64,000 nt of DNA from Acidobacteriaceae bacterium. GTDB lineage: Bacteria; Acidobacteriota; Terriglobia; Bryobacterales; Bryobacteraceae. The DNA lies in contig JAFAMD010000057.1 of NCBI GenBank assembly GCA_019233755.1, forward strand, positions 1 through 64,000, in the 5' to 3' direction. The notes beneath the pieces were generated by a model. The model saw only the letters and a program-made list of their open reading frames with translations. It was not told where the DNA came from and did no database searches. Both the position numbers and the translations under genes were made by a program. Shown here in pieces: positions 25,284 through 33,327 of this stretch. Position 1 is the stretch's first letter, and every line of letters starts with the position of its first letter.

Positions 25284-27026
25284 TTAGTGGGCTAGCGCGG
25301 CAAAGATGAGATCCCGGAGTCTATCGAGACACCCAGCGATATCCGCGCCAAGGTGGACTCTTAATATGCGCCGGCGGCGCTCCGCGAGAACCTGAAAATC
25401 ACCACGAGCTTGTGCCGCTTTCACTGTGCCGAACGTGTACTTTTGTTCCGGTACTGGTAAATCTTCGGTCTCATCGGCCGTGATTTGCAGGAACACGCCC
25501 GTATTGGGACCACCTTTGTAAGCCTGGCCGGTGCTATGCAGGAAGCGCGGGCCGAATCCGAGCACGGTGGCCACTTCCTTTGACTCGAGGATTTGCTTGC
25601 GCATGTCCGCGAGCGCCGCCTCGTACTGCGGAAACATAGGGAGGTAAGCCAACAGCCCGAAATAGTCGCCCGGCTGCAGACGATCCACATGGGCTCGAAT
25701 GACCGCCCCCAACGTGCCGCCGTTCGGCAGCGCTTTGGCATTCGCCTCGTCGGTGAAGAGCTTGATGCCATCCTGTTCCAGAACAGGATGTTCAACGGGA
25801 AGCAATCCCGTCTTTTCGAACTGTGACGTGAGATCGCGGGTGGCGATCTTACCGGCCTCTACTTCAGGCTGATCGAAGGGATTGATTCCGAGAAGCGAGC
25901 CGGCAACGGCTGTTGCCATTTCCCACTGAAAAAACATCTGCCCCAGATCGTTCAGATCGTGGAGCATAATCCGCACCACTGGTTGTCCGGCCTTCTCAAG
26001 AGCCGCCACGGCGGTTTCTGTCTCAACATCGCCGTCATTCGCATATTTGATGTACACGAAGATGCGCTCTTTGCCATATTTCTCCGGACCCAGGAGCGGC
26101 TCGCGATGAACCGGAATCAGGCCTTTGCCTTCCTTGCCGGTAGATTCCGCGAGCAGTTGCTCGAGCCAGTCGCCGACATGGCTGATGCAATCGGAACAGA
26201 TCAGTGTTACTTTGTCCCTTCCGAATTTCACTGCCGCAGTACCCAGGATCAGGCCCAAAATCACACCCGGATTCCGTTTGCTATCGACGCTCCTGCACGC
26301 CCTGACCATCACGGCGGTCCGCTCCAGGAAATCGCTGGTGTCGAGTCCCATAGCGGCATGAGGAACCAATCCGAAATCTGACAAAGCGGAGTACCGGCCG
26401 CCGATGCTGGGCACTCCGTGGAATATTCGCCGGAAACCGAGATCCTTTGCCACACTCTCAAGCTTCGAACCGGGATCGCTAATCGCGAGAAAATGATGCC
26501 CTGCGTTGTCTCCCACCAGCTTCTTTGTTTCGTTGTAGAAGTACTGCAGGCAGATATTGGGTTCGAGCGTAGTCCCTGATTTGCTCGACACGCAGAAGAG
26601 CGTTCGCGCCGGATCAATCCTGGCGCGAATGCTTCTGATTTGGATCGGATCCGTCGAGTCCAGAATCAGCAGCTCCGGCGACCCGTCCTGTTTGCCGAAC
26701 GTGAGGCTGAAAACCTCGGGCGCCAGGCTCGACCCACCCATACCGAGCAGCAGTATGTGGGTGAATCCGTCCTCACGCACCTCGGCGGCGAATGCCTTAA
26801 ACTTCGAGACGCTTGCCAGTTCCTGGTCTACGATGTCGAGCCAGGCCAGCCACTTGCTTTCGCCAGCGCTGGTCCATAAGGAAGCATCTTTGTTCCACAG
26901 CCGTTCAGTATTGCGCGTACGGTCCCACCGTGCCTGAGCTTCATCGACGGCTCTCTCGAGGTCGCCTGCCAGCGAACGCGAAAAGGTTTCGAGAGCCGTC
27001 TCAGCCTGGCCCCTAGCGGAACTCAT
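25284..27026 (-). CDS. pgi: Glucose-6-phosphate isomerase
   Basis: A 580-aa glucose-6-phosphate isomerase interconverting glucose- and fructose-6-phosphate. The sequence resembles the PGI half of the transaldolase-PGI fusions known in some bacteria, but here stands alone. Signs include LLLGMGGSSLAPEVF near residue 95, the sugar-phosphate segment CVSSKSGTTLEPN near residue 150, VPSIGGRYSALSDFGLVP, and a C-terminal GFGPRFLHSTGQAYKGGP. Its start overlaps the end of rpiB by 14 bp, so translation is probably coupled. Together they serve the pentose phosphate and upper glycolytic routes. Confidence 0.93.
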   Translation of the reverse strand: MSSARGQAETALETFSRSLAGDLERAVDEAQARWDRTRNTERLWNKDASLWTSAGESKWLAWLDIVDQELASVSKFKAFAAEVREDGFTHILLLGMGGSSLAPEVFSLTFGKQDGSPELLILDSTDPIQIRSIRARIDPARTLFCVSSKSGTTLEPNICLQYFYNETKKLVGDNAGHHFLAISDPGSKLESVAKDLGFRRIFHGVPSIGGRYSALSDFGLVPHAAMGLDTSDFLERTAVMVRACRSVDSKRNPGVILGLILGTAAVKFGRDKVTLICSDCISHVGDWLEQLLAESTGKEGKGLIPVHREPLLGPEKYGKERIFVYIKYANDGDVETETAVAALEKAGQPVVRIMLHDLNDLGQMFFQWEMATAVAGSLLGINPFDQPEVEAGKIATRDLTSQFEKTGLLPVEHPVLEQDGIKLFTDEANAKALPNGGTLGAVIRAHVDRLQPGDYFGLLAYLPMFPQYEAALADMRKQILESKEVATVLGFGPRFLHSTGQAYKGGPNTGVFLQITADETEDLPVPEQKYTFGTVKAAQARGDFQVLAERRRRILRVHLGADIAGCLDRLRDLIFAALAH

Positions 27027-27468
27027 CCTTCTCGATTCCCTTTACCTTGTTGAGGCGGCGAACATGGCGCTCCTCGCCGCTAAAGGTGGCCTTGAGGAAG
27101 GCTTCCGCCGCGTCCTGCGCCAGCATCTGCCCGACAATACGCGCTCCCAGCACGAGCACGTTCATATCGTCGTGCTCCACGCCCTGGTGCGCAGAGTAGT
27201 GGTCGTGACAGAGCCCGGCCCGAATACCCTTGAATTTGTTTGCGGCAACCGAAACGCCCACACCGCTGCCGCAAACCAGAATGCCGCGGTCGGCCTTCCC
27301 TGAACGGATGTCTTCCGCGACAAGTATGGCGTAGTCTGGATAGTCGTCCGGCTTATCAGGCTGGAATGTGCCGACGTCATGAACGGTATGGCCGAGCTTC
27401 TCGACGAACTCGACCAACTCTTTTTTCATCTCGAATCCTGCGTGATCTGCCCCGATAGATATCTTCAT
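27013..27468 (-). CDS. rpiB: Ribose-5-phosphate isomerase B
   Basis: A 151-aa RpiB/LacA-type isomerase that interconverts ribose-5-phosphate and ribulose-5-phosphate. The conserved N-terminus SIGADHAGFEMKKELVEF, the Cys-containing active-site loop GILVCGSGVGVSVAANKFKG and the NVLVLGARIVG segment are all present. The length is normal. It is the first gene of the rpiB-pgi pair. Confidence 0.95.
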   Translation of the reverse strand: MKISIGADHAGFEMKKELVEFVEKLGHTVHDVGTFQPDKPDDYPDYAILVAEDIRSGKADRGILVCGSGVGVSVAANKFKGIRAGLCHDHYSAHQGVEHDDMNVLVLGARIVGQMLAQDAAEAFLKATFSGEERHVRRLNKVKGIEKDEFR

Positions 27469-27565
27469 GAACTTGTAATAGACCGGATTTCAGTGTTGTA
27501 ACCGGCGCGCGAGCACCCTCAAACAGCTTATCGCCGTTCGAAATCGCTTCTAGGCTGAGGCGCCG

Positions 27566-28774
27566 CTAAGCACGCTTGAATACCAGCGTGGCGTTCAGGC
27601 CGCCGAAGGCAAACGTGTTTGAGAGAGCGTATTCGATGGCAGCTTTCCGCGCCTGGTTTGGAACCACATCGAGATTGCAGGCCGGGTCCGGCGTGGTGAA
27701 GTTGACCGTCGGCGGAACAGTGCCGCACTCGAGAGCCATAAGTGTGAGCACAGCTTCGACCGCACCTGCCGCGCCCAATGTGTGGCCGTGCATGGATTTG
27801 GTCGAACTGACCAGCACTCTATCCGCGTGGGGGCCCAGAACAGCACGAATCGCCTGCGTCTCCGTCACGTCATTGGCCTGCGTGCCGGTGCCGTGGGCGT
27901 TGATGTAGTCGACCTGCTCCGGATCGATACCGGCGTCGCGAATGGCCCAGGCCATTGCTTTAGCCGGTCCCTCCATGCAGGGCTGCGTGATGTGATGGGC
28001 ATCGGAACTCATGCCGAAGCCGATAATCTCGCCGAGTATGTTGGCGCCGCGCGCCTGCGCGTGCTCCCAATCTTCGAGCACCAGCATAGCGCCGCCTTCG
28101 CCGAGCGAAAGACCTCGCCGGTCGGCCGAGAACGGCCGGCAAACCTCCGGCGACACCACGCGCATAGCTTCCCAGGCGCGCAGCAGGCCTTCGGCGAAAA
28201 CGGCTTCACTGCCGCCCGCGATCGCGGCCGTCACTTGCCCGCTTCGGATGAGCCCAAACGCCTGGCCTATGGCATGGTTTGCGGACGAGCACGCGGTTGA
28301 AACTGTATAAGCAGGCCCGTGAATGCCGAACTCCAGAGATATCCGGCTGGCCGCTGCATTTGCCATGGTTCGGGGAATGGTGAGTGGAGCAACGCGCGGG
28401 TTGTTCTCGCGATAGAGGCGCAGATAACCCTCTTCTTCAGTGAATTGCCCGCCGACGCTGGTGCCGGTAACGACGGCTGAGCGGTCGCCCAAGTCATCTG
28501 TGAATTCAATCCCGCTCTGTTTTACGGCTTCGCGCGCTGCCGCCGTTCCCATAAGGGCAAACCGCTCCAGCATGAGCAGGTCCTTTTCAGTGAAATAATC
28601 AAGAGCTTCAAAATCCCGAGCTTCCGCGCCGTTTTGAAACTTATAGGCTGGGGAGCCACCGTCGCGCAACGGGAGAATCCGGCACTCGCCGCTGCGCGCG
28701 CGCTGCCAGCACTCCGCTACGGTGTTGCCCAGAGCACAGATCAGGCCAAGGCCAGTGACTGCTACGCGCTTCAT
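27566..28774 (-). CDS. fabF: Beta-ketoacyl-ACP synthase II
   Basis: A 402-aa condensing enzyme elongating acyl-ACP in fatty acid (or related polyketide) synthesis. The Cys-His-His triad is visible as VSTACSSANHAIG, NAHGTGTQANDVTE and STKSMHGHTLGAAGAVEA. Its start overlaps the stop of the acp gene by 4 bp. The pair looks like a duplicated FAS cassette: only acp and fabF are here, without fabD, fabG or fabH, so it may serve housekeeping or a specialised acyl chain. Confidence 0.92.
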   Translation of the reverse strand: MKRVAVTGLGLICALGNTVAECWQRARSGECRILPLRDGGSPAYKFQNGAEARDFEALDYFTEKDLLMLERFALMGTAAAREAVKQSGIEFTDDLGDRSAVVTGTSVGGQFTEEEGYLRLYRENNPRVAPLTIPRTMANAAASRISLEFGIHGPAYTVSTACSSANHAIGQAFGLIRSGQVTAAIAGGSEAVFAEGLLRAWEAMRVVSPEVCRPFSADRRGLSLGEGGAMLVLEDWEHAQARGANILGEIIGFGMSSDAHHITQPCMEGPAKAMAWAIRDAGIDPEQVDYINAHGTGTQANDVTETQAIRAVLGPHADRVLVSSTKSMHGHTLGAAGAVEAVLTLMALECGTVPPTVNFTTPDPACNLDVVPNQARKAAIEYALSNTFAFGGLNATLVFKRA

Positions 28775-29052
28775 GCCGCTCCCGGCGCGGCCTGGTTCTT
28801 CTCCTGCACCAGCTTGCGCACACCGGCGACGGTCTCGCTAACCGATCGCAAATTCTGTACTCCCTCGTCCGGGATCTCGATATTGAACTCCTTTTCCAGC
28901 TCAAATACGATATTGATCCCGTCGAGCGAGTCGATTTTCAGCTCTTCAAAGGTACTGTTCAGCGATATCGATTCAGGAGGAATACGCTGGGCGTGGGCTA
29001 TCACTGCTATCACCTTGGCGCCGAGCTCGTCTGTTTCCGAATGTTCGGGCAT
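28771..29052 (-). CDS. Acyl carrier protein
   Basis: A 93-aa acyl carrier protein. The phosphopantetheine attachment motif is LKIDSLDGINIVFELEKEF, with the Ser near residue 42; housekeeping ACPs read DSLD followed by TVE, so DSLDGIN with a longer N- and C-terminal tail suggests a paralogue rather than the main FAS carrier. It is upstream of and overlaps fabF by 4 bp. Confidence 0.88.
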   Translation of the reverse strand: MPEHSETDELGAKVIAVIAHAQRIPPESISLNSTFEELKIDSLDGINIVFELEKEFNIEIPDEGVQNLRSVSETVAGVRKLVQEKNQAAPGAA

Positions 29053-29125
29053 GCGTCGAAATCATTCTAACTCCCGCACCCTTTCTCATTCCCGCGGTGG
29101 CGAATGCGCACGGCGTAATGAAAAG

Positions 29126-29186
29126 GGCCGGTTCCGCATCCCGGCTGCTCTGAGGGGAGCAGGCCGCCGGAGGCGCAGGACCGGCC
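29126..29186 (-). terminator. Nested hairpin with T-run after the molybdopterin-binding gene
   Basis: The outer stem is GGCCGGT (29126-29132) with ACCGGCC (29180-29186); inside is CGGCTGCTC against GAGCAG-G-CCG, a 9-bp stem with one bulge. On the minus strand the structure is followed by CTTTT. It lies about 50 bp after the molybdopterin-binding gene and upstream of acp, so it probably separates the two transcripts. Confidence 0.5.
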
Positions 29187-29238
29187 TAGAATGTCGGGCA
29201 ACTGCTATACCGCGTCGTCGGGCGCGCGGTTGTATTGG

Positions 29239-30210
29239 CTAACTCAGCAGACCGCCGTGGCCGAGGCAGGCGATTTCCCAACCGGAAATCCGGTATTTCG
29301 CCAGCATAGGGGGCAATACCAGATCCAGCACGTTCGGCTTGGCTGACCGGAAGCAGCAGGGAGCCGACACAATCGGAGTCTCGTCTTTGTAGCTGAGCAT
29401 CATTAGGTTGCCCGGTTCCACGGGAGCAAGGAAGCGCTCCACGCTTGCGCCGACACGCGCTAGCGCCCGCCCGATTACATCTTCGGGACCGGCAGGCGCC
29501 GTGGTGGACGCTACCAGAATCGCGGCCGGCCGGGTGCGCAGCAAGTGCTGCAGAGACCGCGCCACGCTATCCTCGTCTTCCACCGCCGATAGCGCATAAC
29601 GCAGATTTCCGCCGAACCGTTCGATGCGCGTCCGCACCACGCTCTCGAACAGAGTACGTGCGCGCTCGCCATGAACGGGGTCGGTGTAGAGAACGCCGAT
29701 TCCCGCATCAATGATGGGCCGGGCCTGCAGAATGGCTCCCCGCTCGTTCAGGATCGAAAGCACGGCTTCGAGCTGCGCCTGCGCCACTGCAAACGGAGCG
29801 CTCTTAATGGTTGCGACCCGTTCGCCGGCCTTCATGTAACGGTAATTCGCGACCGTCGCAATAACGACGCTGCTGGTGCAGTTAATCTGGCGCAGCAAAT
29901 CGTCATCCACCAGCACGCAGCAATCGGCAGTGGCGACCAAATTGGCTCGCCCGCCTGCGGCCAGCCGGATTTCTACGGATCCGCAACACATGGCCTCCGC
30001 TACCGCCATCACGGCATCGTCTTCGCTGACCTCGCCGTCTTCGAGCTCGGTCACCCAGACTTGCCGCATCCCTTCGCCCTGCAGCAAGCGGATGTCTTCC
30101 TCGCTGAGGATATGCCCCTTCGCAAGCAGTTTTCTGCCGCCCGGCCGAAAAATCGTACAACAGAGAATGCGGCCGGCTGATTCTTGAACATCTACAGTAA
30201 GAGCACGCAC
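29239..30210 (-). CDS. Molybdopterin-binding domain protein
   Basis: A 323-aa protein with an N-terminal region (KLLAKGHILSEEDIRLLQGEG) and a C-terminal MoCF-type domain (RPIIDAGIGVLYTDPVHGER; AAILVASTTAPAGPEDVIGR; LGHGGLLS). The fold is that of MogA/MoeA molybdopterin-binding domains. It resembles stand-alone proteins that accompany molybdenum hydroxylases. The mobA gene at 62356 is 32 kb away, so shared function is inference. No molybdoenzyme is in the window. Confidence 0.75.
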   Translation of the reverse strand: MRALTVDVQESAGRILCCTIFRPGGRKLLAKGHILSEEDIRLLQGEGMRQVWVTELEDGEVSEDDAVMAVAEAMCCGSVEIRLAAGGRANLVATADCCVLVDDDLLRQINCTSSVVIATVANYRYMKAGERVATIKSAPFAVAQAQLEAVLSILNERGAILQARPIIDAGIGVLYTDPVHGERARTLFESVVRTRIERFGGNLRYALSAVEDEDSVARSLQHLLRTRPAAILVASTTAPAGPEDVIGRALARVGASVERFLAPVEPGNLMMLSYKDETPIVSAPCCFRSAKPNVLDLVLPPMLAKYRISGWEIACLGHGGLLS

Positions 30211-30252
30211 GAAATTCTAACCTCCAGAAAATCTTCGAGTACTAGCGGGCTG

Positions 30253-30271
30253 GTACCGAGTATACCGGTAC
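30253..30271. promoter_or_regulatory. Palindrome upstream of the molybdopterin-binding gene
   Basis: GTACCG (30253-30258) and CGGTAC (30266-30271) form a 6-bp inverted repeat around AGTATAC, about 43 bp upstream of the gene start at 30210. This is a typical operator distance, but no regulator is known for it. Confidence 0.25.
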
Positions 30272-30288
30272 TATTCCGGACAAAGCCA

Positions 30289-30318
30289 GTAAAAAGTGCA
30301 GCAATATGCACTTTTTAC
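30289..30318 (-). terminator. Terminator of the arg operon
   Basis: GTAAAAAGTGCA and TGCACTTTTTAC form a perfect 12-bp inverted repeat around a 6-nt loop, with an outer AGCCAGT/ACTGGCT pair at 30284 and 30330. It sits about 60 bp after the stop of argA. The A and T tracts inside the stem would make it work on both strands. Confidence 0.65.
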
Positions 30319-30379
30319 CCGATGATTTCACTGGCTGATTACAAAGTCGTTCAAATGTAGTGCAAATTACGGCGCTGCC

Positions 30380-30940
30380 CTAGCGGAATGTCACCCGGGC
30401 AGGAACGGGGAGCTGGATTAATTCTCCAAAATCAGGGATGTGCTCGCGCCTCATGGCATCCAGGCTTGGTGCCCGAAGCCGCTTCAACACTGCAATTTCA
30501 TCGCAATTTTGGAATTTCGGGCAGCGCAGACAGTCTTTCCACGCTTTCAGCGGCAGTTCGCCTCTCTCTACCTCGGCAAAACCGAGTCTTGCAAAGAAGC
30601 CAGGAGAATAAGTGAACGCGAATATCGCTTCTAAATCGTTCTCTCTGGCTTCTTCCTCGAGAGATTCGACAATGGCCCGGCCGATGCCATGCTGCTTGAT
30701 TGCAGGCAGCACGGCCAGAGAGCGAACTTCCGCGGTAGTCGGGGTGTAGAAGTGAAGAGCGCCGCAGCCGACGAGCAGATCGCCGTCATAAGCGACGGAG
30801 AAATCCCGGATATTTTCCGACATCTCGAACTCGGTGCGGGGCAGCATGATCCCGTTTGCCGCGTACGAGTTGATGAGGGACAAAATCTTCGGGATGTCCC
30901 GCATGGTGGCCTTGTGGACCGCTACCATAGTTTGCGTCAT
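30380..30940 (-). CDS. argA: Short GNAT-type N-acetylglutamate synthase
   Basis: A 186-aa GNAT acetyltransferase expected to make N-acetylglutamate, the first step of arginine synthesis. The acetyl-CoA motif VRSLAVLPAIKQHGIGRAIV is near residue 70, followed by the family segment AFTYSPGFFARLGFAEVERG and a Cys-containing tail CLRCPKFQNCDEIAVLK typical of the short ArgA form. The ATG at 30940 overlaps the argB stop by 4 bp, giving the start; a frame reaching 31018 lacks similarity. Position in argC-argB-argA is the best evidence for arginine rather than another substrate. Confidence 0.85.
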   Translation of the reverse strand: MTQTMVAVHKATMRDIPKILSLINSYAANGIMLPRTEFEMSENIRDFSVAYDGDLLVGCGALHFYTPTTAEVRSLAVLPAIKQHGIGRAIVESLEEEARENDLEAIFAFTYSPGFFARLGFAEVERGELPLKAWKDCLRCPKFQNCDEIAVLKRLRAPSLDAMRREHIPDFGELIQLPVPARVTFR

Positions 30941-31734
30941 GCGGCGGAACCCTCCCGGGCAGGAATGCCTGGGACCAGGCGCGTGCCTAAGGACTCCCCA
31001 TTGACAAGCCGGATACAAACGTTCGGCTCATGCCCCGCTGCAATCACGACCTCGGGAACACCCTTTTGCAAGGCCAAGCTGGCTGCGTCGAGCTTGGCGT
31101 GCATGCCGCCGTGGGCGACGCCTGTTTTTACGAGTTCGGCAGTGCCGGCGGGCGTGAGCTCCGGCAAGAGCTCGCCGTTTCCGCCCTTCACACCTGCTAC
31201 ATCGGTCAAGAAGAGCAGTCTGTCCGCGCCCCATCCGGTCGCGCAGGAGACCGCCATTTGGTCCGCATTCACGTTGTAAATATTGCCGTGGTCGTCCCCG
31301 GCGATGCATGCCACGACCGGCACGTAACCGGCGGAAAGCAGCAGATCGAAAATCTGGCCGTTCGTTTGCACCGGCTGGCCGACCCTCCCCAGCGCCGGAT
31401 CGAGTTGGGTTGCCAGAGTGAGCGGACCGTCAATGCCGGAGATACCGAGCGCCCGCTGGCCCGACTTAATGATGGCGGAAACGAGCTGCTTATTCACACT
31501 GCCGCCAATCACCTTGGTGAGAGCGTCGATCACCGCAGGATCGGATACCCGCAGGCCGCGAACAAAGCTGCTTTTCACGCCCCGCTCCTCGAGAAATCGC
31601 GTAAGCTGTTTGCCTCCGCCATGTACCGCGACTACCTGGTGTGTTCGCGCCAGTTCCGCCAACTGACCGGCGATGGCGTGCCGTCTGGCTTCATCGTCAA
31701 CCAGAGTGCCGCCGATTTTGATGAGTAGCTTCAA
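30937..31734 (-). CDS. argB: Acetylglutamate kinase
   Basis: A 265-aa amino acid kinase phosphorylating N-acetylglutamate, step two of arginine synthesis. The start LLIKIGGTLVDDEARRHAIA is the family opening (K-I-G-G), followed by VVAVHGGGKQLTRFLEERG and the NVNADQMAVSCATGWGADRL segment. It overlaps argC and argA by 4 bp on each side. Confidence 0.94.
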   Translation of the reverse strand: MKLLIKIGGTLVDDEARRHAIAGQLAELARTHQVVAVHGGGKQLTRFLEERGVKSSFVRGLRVSDPAVIDALTKVIGGSVNKQLVSAIIKSGQRALGISGIDGPLTLATQLDPALGRVGQPVQTNGQIFDLLLSAGYVPVVACIAGDDHGNIYNVNADQMAVSCATGWGADRLLFLTDVAGVKGGNGELLPELTPAGTAELVKTGVAHGGMHAKLDAASLALQKGVPEVVIAAGHEPNVCIRLVNGESLGTRLVPGIPAREGSAA

Positions 31735-32753
31735 AGCAGCGCCTCCGTCTCTTCGAACCCGAGCACAAGATTCATGTTCTGCACGGCCTGACCCGCAGCG
31801 CCCTTCACCAGATTGTCCTCGGCGGCAATGATGGTGGCGCGCTGCGTTTCAGGATCGAAATGAAAGCCGATGTCACAGAAATTGGTGTGCTGTACGGCGC
31901 GCAAATCCGGCACTTTGCCGGGCGCGTAAAGCCGGACGAAAGGCTCATTCGCATAGCAGTCTTCGTAAATCGACAGCAGATCGACAGCCTTTTCCACTCG
32001 TTCGGTCCGGACGTAGATCGTCTCCAAAATGCCGCGAGCAATCGGCAGCAGGTGCGCGGTAAAGGTAAATTCGCGCTCGCCCAAGCCGGAATTCTGCAGC
32101 ACTTCCGGCACATGGCGGTGTTCAACAATGCCGTACGCGCTGAAATTCTCCGTGACTTCACAAAAGCTTGTTTTGAGGGACGGCTTCCGTCCGGCTCCGC
32201 TTACGCCGGATTTCGCATCGCAGATGATGCCTCGCGACCGATCGATTACCTGCGCCTTCAGCAGCGGCCGGATCGCCAGGTTAGCCGCCGTTGGATAACA
32301 ACCCGGATTGGCAACGAGCCTCGCGCCGCGAATCGCATCCCGGTAAAACTCGGGCAAGCCGTAAACAGCCTCCCCCAAGAGTTCCGGCGCGGTATGCCGT
32401 TCCTTGTACCAGCGGGAAAAAGTCTCGGGGTCGCCCAGGCGGAACGCACCGCTCAGGTCGATCACCTTAATATCGGCCTCAAGAATGGCGGGCGCCAGTT
32501 CCAGCGAAACATCGGCCGGCGTTCCCAGAAAAACCACTTTGAGATTTTCGCGCCGCATGGCCTGTACCGTCGCCGGGATAGTGGTTGGCGGCTTATGACC
32601 CAGGGGGAACGGGCGCTGCTCGGGCTCTGACCGGTGCTCCAGTAGAACTACTTCCACCCCCGGATGATGCGAAAGAATACGGACGAGTTCGGCTCCGCTA
32701 TATCCCCGGAAGCCCACGACACCTACGCTGTGCCGTTCTGAGTAATTATTCAC
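31731..32753 (-). CDS. argC: N-acetyl-gamma-glutamyl-phosphate reductase
   Basis: A 340-aa NADPH-dependent reductase, step three of arginine synthesis. The nucleotide motif VGVVGFRGYSGAELVRIL is at the N-terminus and the active-site Cys lies in ARLVANPGCYPTAANLAI near residue 150. The start is GTG at 32753. There is no Shine-Dalgarno; a perfect TATAAT on the minus strand at 32770-32765 would start transcription only a few bases before the GTG, so the mRNA may be nearly leaderless. It leads argC-argB-argA. Confidence 0.93.
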   Translation of the reverse strand: MNNYSERHSVGVVGFRGYSGAELVRILSHHPGVEVVLLEHRSEPEQRPFPLGHKPPTTIPATVQAMRRENLKVVFLGTPADVSLELAPAILEADIKVIDLSGAFRLGDPETFSRWYKERHTAPELLGEAVYGLPEFYRDAIRGARLVANPGCYPTAANLAIRPLLKAQVIDRSRGIICDAKSGVSGAGRKPSLKTSFCEVTENFSAYGIVEHRHVPEVLQNSGLGEREFTFTAHLLPIARGILETIYVRTERVEKAVDLLSIYEDCYANEPFVRLYAPGKVPDLRAVQHTNFCDIGFHFDPETQRATIIAAEDNLVKGAAGQAVQNMNLVLGFEETEALL

Positions 32754-32772
32754 AACAATGAATAATTATACT
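32739..32772 (-). promoter_or_regulatory. Tandem ARG-box-like operator over the argC start, with -10 box
   Basis: Two 14-bp cores lie 6 bp apart: TGAGTAATTATTCA (32739-32752) and TGAATAATTATACT (32759-32772). The ARG box consensus is TGAATwwwwATTCA; the first differs at one base, the second at two. Start-to-start spacing is 20 bp, as in ArgR operators, which use paired boxes 2-3 bp apart. A perfect TATAAT (minus strand, 32770-32765) lies inside the second box and the first box covers the first codons of argC, so a bound repressor would block both. Confidence 0.7.
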
Positions 32773-33232
32773 ACAGCTGCTCCGTTGTGGACCGGGCCGC
32801 AAGATCACCGATGAGGGGAAGCCGCACCTGCTCTTCGTTGGCAGCCTTCACCATTAGGTAAATCCAACAGATGAAAAGGGTTAGCTTCAGGGCGGCAATC
32901 AGGGCGTGTTCCACTCCCCATCCCGGAATACCGAACATGAGTGCCGGCAGCGCGGTTGAGACGATGAGCCAGGCTACAAAAAGATATACGGACTGAAAGG
33001 CATTGAATCGCACGTGGACATTCCCGCGGAATTTACGCGACGCGAGGAACACGATGGCGGGGATGACCCCCATCACCGGAATGTAGCAAAGAATGGAAGC
33101 ACTCCGGTCGCTGATCTTGTCCAGAATATCGGTGCTTGGGGGCGCGGCCGTTCGTGGCTGAGCAGTCCCACAATTGCCGCAAAATGCGGCGCTCGGGGCG
33201 ACTTTGGCTCCGCAGTTAGTACAAAAGGGCAA
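32771..33232 (-). CDS. Zinc-ribbon membrane protein
   Basis: A 153-aa protein. The N-terminus has a zinc ribbon of two CxxCG knuckles (FCTNCGAKVAPSAAFCGNCG), a Pro-rich linker and then three or four hydrophobic segments resembling DUF4870-like membrane proteins (CYIPVMGVIPAIVFLASRKF). It starts with a TTG and ends at the edge of the argC operator, so it could add read-through into the arg operon. No function is known. Confidence 0.75.
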   Translation of the reverse strand: MPFCTNCGAKVAPSAAFCGNCGTAQPRTAAPPSTDILDKISDRSASILCYIPVMGVIPAIVFLASRKFRGNVHVRFNAFQSVYLFVAWLIVSTALPALMFGIPGWGVEHALIAALKLTLFICWIYLMVKAANEEQVRLPLIGDLAARSTTEQL

Positions 33233-33327
33233 CGGTCGAGTCTCCTGTTTTCATTTTGTTTCTATCCAAAACTACGAGGTGTGAAAGATCAGAGTTCCCC
33301 TCTTTAGTCTCTGATACGATTTTTCCC

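Noticed and set aside
29120-29190. Cloverleaf-like structure that might be a tRNA or SRP RNA
   Set aside because: It lacks an anticodon arm and T-loop and the SRP tetraloop/symmetric-loop motifs; a nested terminator explains it better.
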